DNA of 40,130 nt from an uncultured Lachnospiraceae bacterium (GCA_910580005.1 CAJTXH010000009.1:1-40130); one strand, 5' to 3'; shown: positions 8,549 through 17,759, numbered from the stretch's first letter. Notes: generated by a model from the sequence alone, not told the origin. Program-made: numbers and translations.

Positions 8549-10243
8549 ATGTTTGAAATAATTTTAAATATTTTATGCTTGGGTGTTTCTGCATATCTTA
8601 TTGGGTCAGGATTTTTACATATTACAAAATTCCCATCAGCGAAGCCTGTTTTTGAAAGGGGGAGGGTAAAAGTAAATAGTGGTATTACAATAGATTTGGC
8701 TATTATTTCAGGATTATGTATTTTAAATGTATATGCAGAATTTTTTAGCTTGTTTACTAATGTAGGTGGTTTGGCATTTACTATTGTAATACTGGTTAGT
8801 TTTGTTGCCTTTCTTTTTTTAAGGAAAGAGATTTTGTTTTATTTTGAAAATTTTTTTTCTAAAGATATGTCTGTAAAAATTGTTGTTATTATATTGGTTG
8901 CAATACCTGTACTTATACTGGCAGACCAGCCTGCAAGCCATTATGATACAGATTTGTACCATGCACAAAGCATAAGGTGGATTGAGGAGTATGGAATTGT
9001 ACCTGGTCTTGGAAATCTGCATCACAGGCTTGCGTATAATAGTGCATTTTTTTCTTTACAAGCCTTATTTAGCTGGCGTTTTATTCTTGGACGTTCATTA
9101 CATTGTGTTAATGGATTTGTATTTCTTTTTTTTATTTCTTATGCTATTTGTACAGCAAAAGTTTTTAAATATAAAAAGTTTTTTGTATCAGATTTTTTAA
9201 GAATTGTAATGATTGCTTATTTTAATTATTCATTTCCGATAAGTTCTCCTGAAACAGACCACTTTGCATTAGGACTGGTTATATATATTCTTATAAAATG
9301 GACAGAATTATGGGAAGAAAAAAATGAGGAAATTGAAAATTATGCAATTTTATGTTTGTTTTCACTTTTAGCTGTTTCTGTAAAATTATCAGCTGGAATG
9401 ATGGTATTATTAGTAATATATCCTGCATCTAAGATGTTGGCAAAACGAAATTGGAAATTGATTTTTAAATATATAATTATAGGTATTATAATTATTGCAC
9501 CATTTTTAATCCGCAATATTATTATTTCAGGATATTTGATATATCCATATCCTGAAATTGATATATTCAATTTTGACTGGAAAATGACACCGGATAGCCT
9601 TTTGCATGACAGACATGAAATCAGTGCATGGGGCAGGGGATTAAATGATGTAAACCGTTATGAAGCTGGTTTTAATGAATGGTTTCCAGACTGGTATAAC
9701 AATATGAGTAAAACATTACAGAGAATGTTGCTTTTAAATATACCAGCAACACTGGCTGGGATGGTTGTTGGTATATGGAATATTACCAGAAAAAGGGATA
9801 TTAATTTTGGCATTATTATTTGTACAATAATTGCCAGTACATGTTTATGGTTTAAAGGAGCTCCTCTTTTAAGATATGGCATGTGTTATGTTATTATGCT
9901 ACCATTATTTATTATAGGTTATATAGTGGTAATTTTACAAGAAAAGTGGAAAATTTATACATATTCAATGATGATTTTAGCAGTAGCAGGTTCGTATCTT
10001 ATGCATCCTGTTATATCTGCTGGAGTTAATTCAGAATATGGGTCATTTTCTTACTCATATGATTATAATGTGCATGAATGTACAAAGCAGGTAGTAGAAG
10101 GTTTTGAGTTCTATTATCCTGTTTCTGGAGACCAGACAGGTTATCATAGTTTTCCAGCTACACCATATAAAACATCTTTAGAAACATTAGAATTGCGTGG
10201 AACATCCTTAAAGGATGGTTTTAGACTGAAAGGTGGTAATTAA
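8549..10243 (+). CDS. Multi-pass GT-C-like membrane protein (LIC_10190-like)
   Basis: 564 residues with about 12 predicted membrane segments. The first large outer loop has HYDTDLYHAQSIRW and GLGNLHHRLAYNS, where acidic and histidine residues recall the catalytic loop of GT-C glycosyltransferases that use polyprenyl-phosphate sugars; I recognise the pattern from the LIC_10190 membrane protein family. The start has AAAGGAGAG 9 bases upstream. Its stop TAA is followed at once by the ATG of a GT2 enzyme of the DPM1 type, so the two are almost certainly co-translated: the GT2 would charge a polyprenyl-phosphate carrier and this protein transfer the sugar outside. Family function is inferred, not proven. 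Confidence 0.72.
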   Translation: MFEIILNILCLGVSAYLIGSGFLHITKFPSAKPVFERGRVKVNSGITIDLAIISGLCILNVYAEFFSLFTNVGGLAFTIVILVSFVAFLFLRKEILFYFENFFSKDMSVKIVVIILVAIPVLILADQPASHYDTDLYHAQSIRWIEEYGIVPGLGNLHHRLAYNSAFFSLQALFSWRFILGRSLHCVNGFVFLFFISYAICTAKVFKYKKFFVSDFLRIVMIAYFNYSFPISSPETDHFALGLVIYILIKWTELWEEKNEEIENYAILCLFSLLAVSVKLSAGMMVLLVIYPASKMLAKRNWKLIFKYIIIGIIIIAPFLIRNIIISGYLIYPYPEIDIFNFDWKMTPDSLLHDRHEISAWGRGLNDVNRYEAGFNEWFPDWYNNMSKTLQRMLLLNIPATLAGMVVGIWNITRKRDINFGIIICTIIASTCLWFKGAPLLRYGMCYVIMLPLFIIGYIVVILQEKWKIYTYSMMILAVAGSYLMHPVISAGVNSEYGSFSYSYDYNVHECTKQVVEGFEFYYPVSGDQTGYHSFPATPYKTSLETLELRGTSLKDGFRLKGGN

Positions 10244-11185
10244 ATGGATAAAATTGCAGTGTTAATTCCTTGTTATAATGAAGCGAAAACAATTGAAAAG
10301 GTAATAAATGATGTAAAAGAATATTTGCCAGAAGCAGTTATATATGTTTATGACAACAATTCTACAGACAATACAGCAGAACTGGCAAATAAAGCAGGTG
10401 CTGTTGTACGTTATGAAACCATGCAGGGAAAAGGAAATGTTATACGCCAGATGTTCCGTGATATTGATGCAGAGTGCTATTTAATGATAGATGGTGATGA
10501 CACTTATCCATTAGATTGTGCCAGAGAGCTGGTAGATAAAGTGTTACTGCATAATACAGATATGGTAGTTGGAGACCGTTTATCTTCAACCTATTTTTTA
10601 GAAAACAAGAGACTCTTCCATAATTTCGGAAATAGCATTGTACGTAAAAGCATTAACTGTTTATTTCATTCTAATGTAAAAGATATTATGACTGGTTACA
10701 GGGCATTTAGTTATGGTTTTGTAAAAACATTTCCAGTTTTATCAAAGGGATTTGAAATTGAAACAGAAATGACAGTCCATGCAGTTTTTAATAATATGCA
10801 TATTGAGAATGTTGTTGTTAGTTATCGTGACCGTCCAAATGGAAGTGTTTCAAAGTTAAATACATATTCAGATGGATTTAAAGTTATAAAAACCATTTTC
10901 AGGCTATTTAAGCAATACAGGCCATTACAGTTTTTTGGAAGTATTTCATTAATTCTTTTATTGCTTGCGGCTGGATTTTTTATACCAGTTTTTTTAGAAT
11001 TTTTGGATACACATCTGGTTATGCGTATTCCAACTCTTATAGTATGTGGATTTTCTGTACTGGCAGCAATCCAGTCGTTTTTTTCAGGTCTGGTGCTTAG
11101 TAATATGACTGAGCAGAAAAGAAGGGATTTTGAATACCAGCTTAACCAGGTAAATAACTGGCAGAACCAGGAAAAACATTTATAG
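10244..11185 (+). CDS. GT2 family polyprenyl-phosphate glycosyltransferase, membrane-anchored
   Basis: 313 residues. The N-terminal 220 residues are a GT-A fold of the dolichol-phosphate mannose synthase type: LIPCYNEAKTIEKVI, YDNNSTDNT, GKGNVIRQ, the metal-binding MIDGDDTYP and VGDRLSS. Two hydrophobic helices (about 228-250 and 258-282) anchor the C-terminus, as in DPM1/GtrB-like enzymes. It starts one base after the stop of the GT-C-like gene. The predicted reaction is transfer of a sugar from a nucleotide donor to polyprenyl phosphate on the inner face of the membrane. The stop codon overlaps the first bases of repeat copy B. The sugar is unknown; GDP-mannose made by the next cluster is one possible donor. 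Confidence 0.85.
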   Translation: MDKIAVLIPCYNEAKTIEKVINDVKEYLPEAVIYVYDNNSTDNTAELANKAGAVVRYETMQGKGNVIRQMFRDIDAECYLMIDGDDTYPLDCARELVDKVLLHNTDMVVGDRLSSTYFLENKRLFHNFGNSIVRKSINCLFHSNVKDIMTGYRAFSYGFVKTFPVLSKGFEIETEMTVHAVFNNMHIENVVVSYRDRPNGSVSKLNTYSDGFKVIKTIFRLFKQYRPLQFFGSISLILLLLAAGFFIPVFLEFLDTHLVMRIPTLIVCGFSVLAAIQSFFSGLVLSNMTEQKRRDFEYQLNQVNNWQNQEKHL

Positions 11186-11311
11186 TTAAAACCCAAGATA
11201 GTGTAAAAATTCCCCAAGATAATGAATTCAGTTAGAAGTTTTATGTTGATAAAATCAGGTTTATAAAGTATACCAAATTGAATAGAGGTTTTTATATCAA
11301 ATAAAGCACTT
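11184..11311 (+). repeat. Repeated promoter element, copy B (upstream of the mutase), with a fossil gmd start
   Basis: About 128 bases match copy C at 13125-13253 with 11 mismatches and one 1-base gap by hand alignment. It contains CCCAAGATAGTG at 11192, CCCAAGATAATG 21 bp later, TTGATA (11246) and TATACC (11269) 17 bp apart, and the degenerate ribosome binding site AGAGG. The match runs past the gmd ATG of copy C: the start codon is ATA here (11294-11296) and AAAGCACTT follows as in gmd codons 4-6. Copy B is therefore a duplicated gmd upstream region including its first codons. The mutase has its own AAGGAGGG site at 11342. Confidence 0.85.
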
Positions 11312-11356
11312 TACCAAAATAAATAGCATCTATTTTATTATAAGGAGGGTTTTAAA

Positions 11357-13069
11357 ATGTATCATGAGGTTTACAATGAATGGTGCAATAAGGATTATTT
11401 TGATAAATCTACACGTGATGAGCTCAAAAGCATTTCTGGCAATGATGAGGAGATTAAGGACAGGTTTTATAAAAAGCTTGAGTTTGGCACTGGTGGCCTG
11501 CGTGGTATTATCGGTGCTGGCACTAACCGTATGAATATATATACAGTACGCCAGGCTACACAGGGGCTTGCTGATTATATTATTTTACAGCATGGCGAGG
11601 ATAAAGGTGTTGTAATTGCATATGATTCACGTATTATGTCATCTGAATTTTCAAAGGAGGCAGCACTCTGCCTTAATGCAAATGGGATTAAGACTTACCG
11701 GTTTGATTCTTTAAGACCTACGCCAGAACTTTCATTTGCAGTAAGGAAGCTTGGGTGTATTGCGGGAATTGTTATTACTGCAAGCCATAATCCAAAGGAA
11801 TACAATGGCTACAAAGTTTACTGGGAAGATGGTGCACAGATTACATTTCCACATGATAAAAATATTATGAAATGTATTTCCGAAGTTAATTCATGGAACC
11901 AAGTAAAGATTATGGCAGAGGAAGAGGCTGTCAAAGGAGGGCTTTGCAATACAATAGGTACAGAAATTGATGATGCATATATAGAAGAGCTTAAAAAACA
12001 GAGCATACATCCTGAAATAATAAGCCAGGTAGCAGATAGCATAAAAATTGTATACACACCTTTGAACGGAACTGGCAATGTGCTTGTAAGAAGAATACTT
12101 AAGGAACTTGGATTTAATAATGTCTATATTGTAAAAGAACAGGAAGCGCCAGATGGGACATTCCCGACTGTTGCATATCCTAACCCAGAAGATGAAAATG
12201 CATGGGAACTTGCATTAAAGCTTGCAAAGGAAAAAGATGCAGATATTATACTTGCTACTGACCCAGATGCTGACAGACTTGGAGTATATGCAAAGAACAC
12301 TGCCACAGGGGAATATACAAGCTTTACGGGGAATATGTCTGGTATGCTTATTGCTGAATATATTTTACGGGAGCGTACAGCTAATGGCACATTGCCAGAG
12401 AAACCAGCACTTGTAGAAACTATTGTTACTACAGATATGGCAAAAGAAGTTGCTGCTGCATATAATATAAAGCTTATAGAAGTGCTTACTGGTTTTAAAT
12501 ATATAGGTGAGCAGATTAAATTGTTTGAGAAAAATAATTCATATAATTATGTATTCGGGTTTGAAGAAAGTTATGGATGTCTTGCTGGCACATACACAAG
12601 GGACAAAGATGCATGTGTTGCTGTTATGCTGTTATGTGAGGCATCAGCATTTTATAAAATGCAGAACAAAACTTTATGGGATGCAATGTCTGAAATGTAT
12701 GCAAAATATGGTTATTATAAAGAAGGGCTTACAACGCTTGTGCTTAAAGGTGAAAAAGGTGCAGAAGAGATAAATAACATGATGGAGAAGATGAGCAGTG
12801 AAATGCCAGCTGCCATTGGTGGATATAAAGTAGAAGCAATGCGTGATTATTTAAAAGGAACAAAAAAAATAGCAGATGGTGGAGAAGAAAAGCTGTCACT
12901 TCCAAAGTCAAATGTAATATATTTTGAACTTTCTGGTGGTGCATGGTGCTGTGTGCGCCCGTCAGGTACTGAACCTAAGATTAAGTATTATTATGGAGTA
13001 AAAGGCTCTTCCATGGAAGATGCGGAGGCTAAGCTTAAAGGTCTTAAAAAGGCTCTTTTGGGGCAGTAA
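11357..13069 (+). CDS. Phosphosugar mutase (phosphoglucomutase/phosphomannomutase)
   Basis: 570 residues, the length of the PgcA-type alpha-phosphohexomutases of Firmicutes. Four expected motifs are present: the phosphoserine loop TASHNPKEYNGYK with catalytic S143, the Mg2+ loop DPDADR near 302, the sugar-binding GFEESYG and the phosphate-binding RPSGTEPK near 534. It interconverts hexose-6-phosphate and hexose-1-phosphate. With manA, manC, gmd and fcl directly downstream, the needed reaction is mannose-6-P to mannose-1-P; such enzymes often also use glucose phosphates. A strong AAGGAGGG site precedes the ATG, and repeat copy B supplies the likely promoter. The gene is intact; only the preferred sugar is uncertain. 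Confidence 0.9.
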   Translation: MYHEVYNEWCNKDYFDKSTRDELKSISGNDEEIKDRFYKKLEFGTGGLRGIIGAGTNRMNIYTVRQATQGLADYIILQHGEDKGVVIAYDSRIMSSEFSKEAALCLNANGIKTYRFDSLRPTPELSFAVRKLGCIAGIVITASHNPKEYNGYKVYWEDGAQITFPHDKNIMKCISEVNSWNQVKIMAEEEAVKGGLCNTIGTEIDDAYIEELKKQSIHPEIISQVADSIKIVYTPLNGTGNVLVRRILKELGFNNVYIVKEQEAPDGTFPTVAYPNPEDENAWELALKLAKEKDADIILATDPDADRLGVYAKNTATGEYTSFTGNMSGMLIAEYILRERTANGTLPEKPALVETIVTTDMAKEVAAAYNIKLIEVLTGFKYIGEQIKLFEKNNSYNYVFGFEESYGCLAGTYTRDKDACVAVMLLCEASAFYKMQNKTLWDAMSEMYAKYGYYKEGLTTLVLKGEKGAEEINNMMEKMSSEMPAAIGGYKVEAMRDYLKGTKKIADGGEEKLSLPKSNVIYFELSGGAWCCVRPSGTEPKIKYYYGVKGSSMEDAEAKLKGLKKALLGQ

Positions 13070-13124
13070 GTTTATATTAAGAAATCTTTATTTATCCCAA
13101 ATAAGAAAAACAGTTATTATTTGC

Positions 13125-13253
13125 AGTTAAAACCCAAGATAGTGCAAAAATTCCCCAAGATAATGAATTCAGTTAGAAGCTTTATACTGATAAAATCAGG
13201 TTTATAAAGTATACCAGATTGAACGGAGGGTTTTTATGACTAAGAAAGCACTT
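13125..13253 (+). repeat. Repeated promoter element, copy C (gmd promoter and first codons)
   Basis: The best-placed copy of the element. Boxes CCCAAGATAGTG (13133) and CCCAAGATAATG (13154) are 21 bp apart, then CTGATA (13187-13192), a 17-bp spacer and TATACC (13210-13215), then CGGAGGG and the gmd ATG at 13236. The boxes end about 25 bp upstream of the -35, where an activator could touch RNA polymerase. Transcript start would be near 13222, giving a very short leader. Confidence 0.8.
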
Positions 13254-14327
13254 ATTACTGGAGTAACGGGACAGGATGGTTCTTATCTTGCAGAATTCCT
13301 GCTGGAAAAAGGTTATGAAGTATATGGAATGATACGCAGGTCGTCTGTTGACTTCAGGGAACGTATTTCCCATTTAGAGGGAACACCTGGTTTTCATCTG
13401 AAATTTGGGGATTTAGGTGATTCTATTAGTCTTGTTAAATTAATTGGTGAGATAAAACCAGATGAGATTTATAATCTTGCAGCACAAAGCCATGTGCAGG
13501 TTTCTTTTGATGTGCCTGAGTATACAGCAGATGTTGTTGCAACAGGTGTGCTCCGGGTGCTTGAGGCTGTCCGTGTATGTGGTCTTGAGAAAGCTTGCAG
13601 GATTTACCAGGCTTCAACATCTGAACTTTATGGAAAGGTTGAGGAAGTGCCACAAAGTGAGACTACACCATTTCATCCATACAGCCCTTATGCAGTTGCT
13701 AAACAATATGGTTTCTGGATTGTGAAGGAGTACAGGGAAGCATACAATATGTTCTGCTGTTCAGGTATTTTATTTAACCATGAGTCAGAACGCCGTGGTG
13801 AAACTTTTGTGACACGTAAAATTACACTTGCTGCTGCACGTATTGCACAAGGAAAGCAAGACAAGCTTTATCTTGGAAATTTATCTTCCCTGCGTGACTG
13901 GGGATATGCTAAAGACTATGTTGAATGTATGTGGATGATTTTACAAAACGAAAAACCAGATGATTTTGTTATCGCAACAGGTGAACAGCATTCTGTCAGG
14001 GAGTTTGCTACGCTTGCTTTTAAATATGCTGGCATAGATATTTTGTGGCAGGGTGAAGGAATGGAAGAAAAGGGTATTGATAAGGCAACAGGAAAAGTAA
14101 TTGTGGAGGTGAGCCCTGATTTTTACCGTCCTACAGATGTTGTGAATTTATGGGGTGACCCTTCAAAAGCTAAAAATGAACTGGGCTGGAATCCTGTAAA
14201 AACGGGTTTTGAAGAATTAGTGAAAATTATGGTTAAGCATGATATGGAGAAAGTTGCTGTAGAGAGGGCAGAGGAACATATCAGGCTTAACCTGGAAGAA
14301 TATCTGGAGAAAGGCGTTGTTAAATAA
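13236..14327 (+). CDS. gmd: GDP-mannose 4,6-dehydratase
   Basis: 363 residues, full length. It converts GDP-D-mannose to GDP-4-keto-6-deoxy-D-mannose, the first committed step to GDP-L-fucose. The NADP-binding loop GVTGQDGSYLAEFLL is near the N-terminus, with RRSSVDF for the 2'-phosphate; the catalytic set T128, E130, Y152 and K156 is present (QASTSELYGK, YSPYAVAKQYG). The substrate-binding FNHESERRGETFVTRK and LGNLSSLRDWGYAKDYVE are typical. A GGAGGG site lies 8 bases from the ATG. It is first in the run gmd-fcl-manC-manA with gaps of under 50 bases, so an operon driven from copy C is likely. Confidence 0.96.
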   Translation: MTKKALITGVTGQDGSYLAEFLLEKGYEVYGMIRRSSVDFRERISHLEGTPGFHLKFGDLGDSISLVKLIGEIKPDEIYNLAAQSHVQVSFDVPEYTADVVATGVLRVLEAVRVCGLEKACRIYQASTSELYGKVEEVPQSETTPFHPYSPYAVAKQYGFWIVKEYREAYNMFCCSGILFNHESERRGETFVTRKITLAAARIAQGKQDKLYLGNLSSLRDWGYAKDYVECMWMILQNEKPDDFVIATGEQHSVREFATLAFKYAGIDILWQGEGMEEKGIDKATGKVIVEVSPDFYRPTDVVNLWGDPSKAKNELGWNPVKTGFEELVKIMVKHDMEKVAVERAEEHIRLNLEEYLEKGVVK

Positions 14328-14363
14328 TATTTGGGATAAATAATAAAAGGAAGATAAATAGAT

Positions 14364-15308
14364 ATGATGGATAAAAATGCTAAGATTTATGTGGCAGGGC
14401 ATAACGGAATGGTTGGTTCTGCAATTACCAGGGAATTAAAGAAACAAGGTTATACAAATATTATTACAAGGACACATGCAGAACTTGACCTTTGCAGGCA
14501 GGAAGATGTAGAAAGATTTTTTAAGAAGGAAAAACCAGAGTATGTTTTCCTGGCAGCTGCAAAGGTAGGAGGAATTGCTGCTAACCAGAAAGCACTGGCG
14601 GATTTTATGTGGTTTAATATGGTTCTGGAAATGAATGTTATAAATTCTGCCTGGAAAAATGGATGTAAGAAGCTGGAATTTTTAGGCAGTTCATGTATTT
14701 ATCCAAGATTAGCGCCACAGCCTATGCCTGAAAGCTGTTTATTGACAAGCAGCCTTGAAGAAACTAATGAGGCTTATGCCCTTGCTAAGATTTCAGGGCT
14801 TAAGTACTGTGAATATTTGAACAGGCAGTATGGTACAGATTATATTTCTGTAATGCCAACAAATCTTTATGGACCTAATGACAATTACCATCCAGAACAT
14901 TCACATGTACTGCCAGCCCTTATACGCCGTTTTCATGAAGCTAAAATAAATGGCACAGAGGAAGTTGTCTGCTGGGGTGATGGTTCTCCTTTGCGTGAAT
15001 TTTTGTATGTTGATGACTTGGCGGATTTATGTGTTTTCCTTATGAATAATTATTCTGGAAATGAAACGGTTAATGCTGGCACAGGTAAAGAAATTTCTAT
15101 TAAAAAGCTTGCGTTACTGGTTGCAAAAGTTACTGGTTATAAAGGTAAAATTATCTGGGACATAAGCAGGCCTAATGGAACACCAAGAAAACTGCTTGAT
15201 ACAAGTAAAGCGGAAGGGCTTGGATGGAAATATAAGACAGAGCTGGAAGAGGGTATAAGGCTTAGTTATGAAGATTTCCTTAATAATCCGTTAAGGGCTG
15301 CCAGATAA
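14364..15308 (+). CDS. fcl: GDP-L-fucose synthase (epimerase/reductase)
   Basis: 314 residues. It makes GDP-L-fucose from the Gmd product by 3,5-epimerisation and NADPH reduction. Seen are the nucleotide loop VAGHNGMVGSAI, AAAKVGGI, LGSSCIYP with S109 and C111, and Y138/K142 in NEAYALAKISG; these match the Ser-Tyr-Lys catalytic set of the E. coli enzyme. PTNLYGPNDNYHPEHSHVLP is the family hallmark. The gene lies 36 bases after gmd with an AAAGGAAG site; a second ATG three bases on could also serve as start. Confidence 0.95.
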   Translation: MMDKNAKIYVAGHNGMVGSAITRELKKQGYTNIITRTHAELDLCRQEDVERFFKKEKPEYVFLAAAKVGGIAANQKALADFMWFNMVLEMNVINSAWKNGCKKLEFLGSSCIYPRLAPQPMPESCLLTSSLEETNEAYALAKISGLKYCEYLNRQYGTDYISVMPTNLYGPNDNYHPEHSHVLPALIRRFHEAKINGTEEVVCWGDGSPLREFLYVDDLADLCVFLMNNYSGNETVNAGTGKEISIKKLALLVAKVTGYKGKIIWDISRPNGTPRKLLDTSKAEGLGWKYKTELEEGIRLSYEDFLNNPLRAAR

Positions 15309-15355
15309 ATTATTACTTTTAAGTGTACAGAATGGTGAAAGGAATTGTATAGGAT

Positions 15356-16690
15356 ATGAATATTATTTTATTATCTGGCGGTTCTGGCAAACGTTTATGG
15401 CCATTATCCAATGATATACGGTCAAAGCAGTTTATAAAAATTTTTAAAAAAGAGGATGGGACATATGAGTCTATGTTACAGCGGGTTTACAGGCAGATTA
15501 AGAAAGCAGATGCAGATGCCAGGATAACTATTGCAACATCAAAGACCCAGATATCCACAATAAATAACCAGCTTGGTGGCAGTGCTGGTATATCTGCTGA
15601 ACCATGCAGGAGAGATACTTTTCCTGCTATTGCACTTGCTACAGCATATCTTGTGGATGTTATGAAAGCAGGCCTGGAAGAACCTGTAGTGGTATGCCCT
15701 GTTGACCCATATGTAGAAGATAGTTATTTTGAAGCATTAAAGGAACTTTCATGCCAGGCAGCTAAAGGTGAAGCAAACCTGGTTCTTATGGGAATTGAAC
15801 CTTCTTATCCAAGTGAAAAATATGGTTATATTATTCCAGAAATTAACATGAAGGCAGAAAATACAGGTCTTGCATATGTTAAGACATTTAAGGAAAAACC
15901 AGACGCCAGAACTGCAAGCAGTTATATTGCACAGGGAGCATTATGGAATGGTGGGGTATTCGCATATAAATTGAAATATGTGCTGGATAAAGCACGTGAG
16001 CTTACAGGATATAAGAGTTACCAGGATTTGTATTCAAGATATAATACTCTTGAGAAGATTTCATTTGATTATGCTGTGGCTGAAAAAGAAGAAAAAATAC
16101 AGGTTATGAAGTTTTCTGGAAGCTGGAAGGATATTGGTACATGGAATACCTTGTCTGAGTCAATGGGTGAAAATATTATTGGCAAGGGAATAATGGATAA
16201 TACATGCTCAGGTGTAAATATTGTAAATGAAATGGATGTGCCTGTCCTTGCAATGGGGCTTAAGGATGTAATTATTTCTGCAAGTCCTGAAGGAATACTT
16301 GTATCTGATAAAGAACAGAGTTCATATATAAAGCCGTATGTTGATGGTATTGTACAACAGGTTATGTTCGCAGAAAAGTCATGGGGAAGTTTCAGGGTTC
16401 TGGATGTTGAAGATGGAAGCATGACTATTAAAGTAACATTAAATAAAGGGCATAGCATGAATTACCATAACCATAAATATAGAGATGAAGTATGGGTAGT
16501 TATAAGTGGTACAGGCAGGACAATTGTTGATGGTATGGAACAAAGTGTTAAGGCTGGGGATGTAGTAGCTATGAGTGCAGGATGCAAGCATACAGTTATT
16601 GCAGAAACAGAATTAAAATTAGTTGAAGTCCAGACTGGCAAAGAAATTTCTGTACAAGATAAACAGAAATTTGAACTGGGGTGGTGCTAA
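15356..16690 (+). CDS. manC: Mannose-1-phosphate guanylyltransferase / type II mannose-6-phosphate isomerase
   Basis: 444 residues, near the bifunctional ManC/AlgA size of about 470. The nucleotidyltransferase part (1-290) opens with ILLSGGSGKRLWPLSNDIRS and has the product-site loop LWNGGVFAYK. The C-terminal cupin (335-440) has EKSWGSFRVL, NYHNHKYRDEVWVVISGTGR and a histidine in MSAGCKHTVI, consistent with a metal-binding isomerase. The first domain makes GDP-mannose for Gmd. A separate type I isomerase gene overlaps its stop, so the cupin activity may be redundant or lost. A GAAAGGAA site lies 10 bases before the ATG. Confidence 0.92.
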   Translation: MNIILLSGGSGKRLWPLSNDIRSKQFIKIFKKEDGTYESMLQRVYRQIKKADADARITIATSKTQISTINNQLGGSAGISAEPCRRDTFPAIALATAYLVDVMKAGLEEPVVVCPVDPYVEDSYFEALKELSCQAAKGEANLVLMGIEPSYPSEKYGYIIPEINMKAENTGLAYVKTFKEKPDARTASSYIAQGALWNGGVFAYKLKYVLDKARELTGYKSYQDLYSRYNTLEKISFDYAVAEKEEKIQVMKFSGSWKDIGTWNTLSESMGENIIGKGIMDNTCSGVNIVNEMDVPVLAMGLKDVIISASPEGILVSDKEQSSYIKPYVDGIVQQVMFAEKSWGSFRVLDVEDGSMTIKVTLNKGHSMNYHNHKYRDEVWVVISGTGRTIVDGMEQSVKAGDVVAMSAGCKHTVIAETELKLVEVQTGKEISVQDKQKFELGWC

Positions 16691-17667
16691 TGGCAGCCTG
16701 TCCTTTTTTATTAAGACCTTCAGGAAAAGATTATTTATGGGGAGGCAGCAGGTTAAATGATGATTTTGCAAAAAATATAGATTTAACTCCGCTTGCAGAA
16801 ACATGGGAGTGCAGTACACATCCTGATGGGCCTTCATTTGTGGACAGTGGCAGGTTTTATGGACAAACATTGTCTATGGTTTTAGAAGCACATCCTGAGT
16901 ATCTGGGCACGCATCCATGTACAAACGGGGAACTGCCGATATTAATTAAATTTATTGATGCAAAGGAAGATTTGTCTGTACAGGTACACCCAGATGACAG
17001 TTATGCAAGAAAATATGAGAATGGACAATCTGGGAAAAGTGAGATGTGGTATGTTTTAGATGCAGATAAGGATGCAAAACTGGTATATGGGCTTATACAT
17101 GAATGTGACAGCCAGACAGTAAGGAATGCTATTGAAAATGGAACTATAATGGGTTATTTGCAGAAAGTGCCAGTAAAAAAGGATGATTTGTTTTTTATTG
17201 AAGCTGGGACTATTCATGCAATTGGTGCAGGAACATTATTGGCAGAAATACAGGAAAACAGCAATCTTACTTACCGTCTTTACGATTATGGACGTACAGG
17301 CAATAATGGCAAGAAGCGCTGTCTGCATATAGATAAAGCACTAGAGGTTGCAAACCTGGGAAGAATGGCAGAACCAGGACAGCCGCCAAGGGTATTGAAA
17401 TACCGTAAGGGTGAAGCTTCAGAATTGCTTTGCAGATGCAAATATTTTGAAGTTCACCGTATAATTTTAAATACTGGAAGACATTCCGTATATTACAGGA
17501 CAGATGAAATATCATTCAGGGTATTACTTTGTCTGGAAGGATGCGGAAGTATAAAATTTGAAAGTGAAGTCCTGGATTTTGAAAAGGGACGGTGTATATT
17601 TGTACCAGCAAATTCGGTAGAAATTAATATTTATGGCAGGGCACAGTTTCTGGAAGTAAGAGGATAA
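16690..17667 (+). CDS. manA: Mannose-6-phosphate isomerase, class I
   Basis: 325 residues from the ATG at 16690, whose A is also the last base of the manC TAA stop (TAATG), implying translational coupling; a GTG at 16681 is less likely. Zinc-binding features are VQVHPDDSYA, EMWYVLDAD and FIEAGTIHAIGAGTLLAEIQ with the following NLTYRLYDYGR. It interconverts fructose-6-P and mannose-6-P and so feeds carbon into the GDP-mannose/fucose branch. The length of about 320 is normal for the short Firmicute ManA. Last gene of the sugar-nucleotide operon; no clear terminator follows. Confidence 0.93.
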   Translation: MAACPFLLRPSGKDYLWGGSRLNDDFAKNIDLTPLAETWECSTHPDGPSFVDSGRFYGQTLSMVLEAHPEYLGTHPCTNGELPILIKFIDAKEDLSVQVHPDDSYARKYENGQSGKSEMWYVLDADKDAKLVYGLIHECDSQTVRNAIENGTIMGYLQKVPVKKDDLFFIEAGTIHAIGAGTLLAEIQENSNLTYRLYDYGRTGNNGKKRCLHIDKALEVANLGRMAEPGQPPRVLKYRKGEASELLCRCKYFEVHRIILNTGRHSVYYRTDEISFRVLLCLEGCGSIKFESEVLDFEKGRCIFVPANSVEINIYGRAQFLEVRG

Positions 17668-17759
17668 TATATATTCAAGTAAAGTTACACTATCAATGCC
17701 CTGGATAACCGCATAAAAAGTTATTACCGATAAACGTTTTTAATTACCTGTTTTTTTTT

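Noticed and set aside
13070..13124. Terminator after the mutase gene
   Set aside because: CTTTATTT/AAATAAG can pair around ATCCC but the stem has almost no G/C and no T tract follows.
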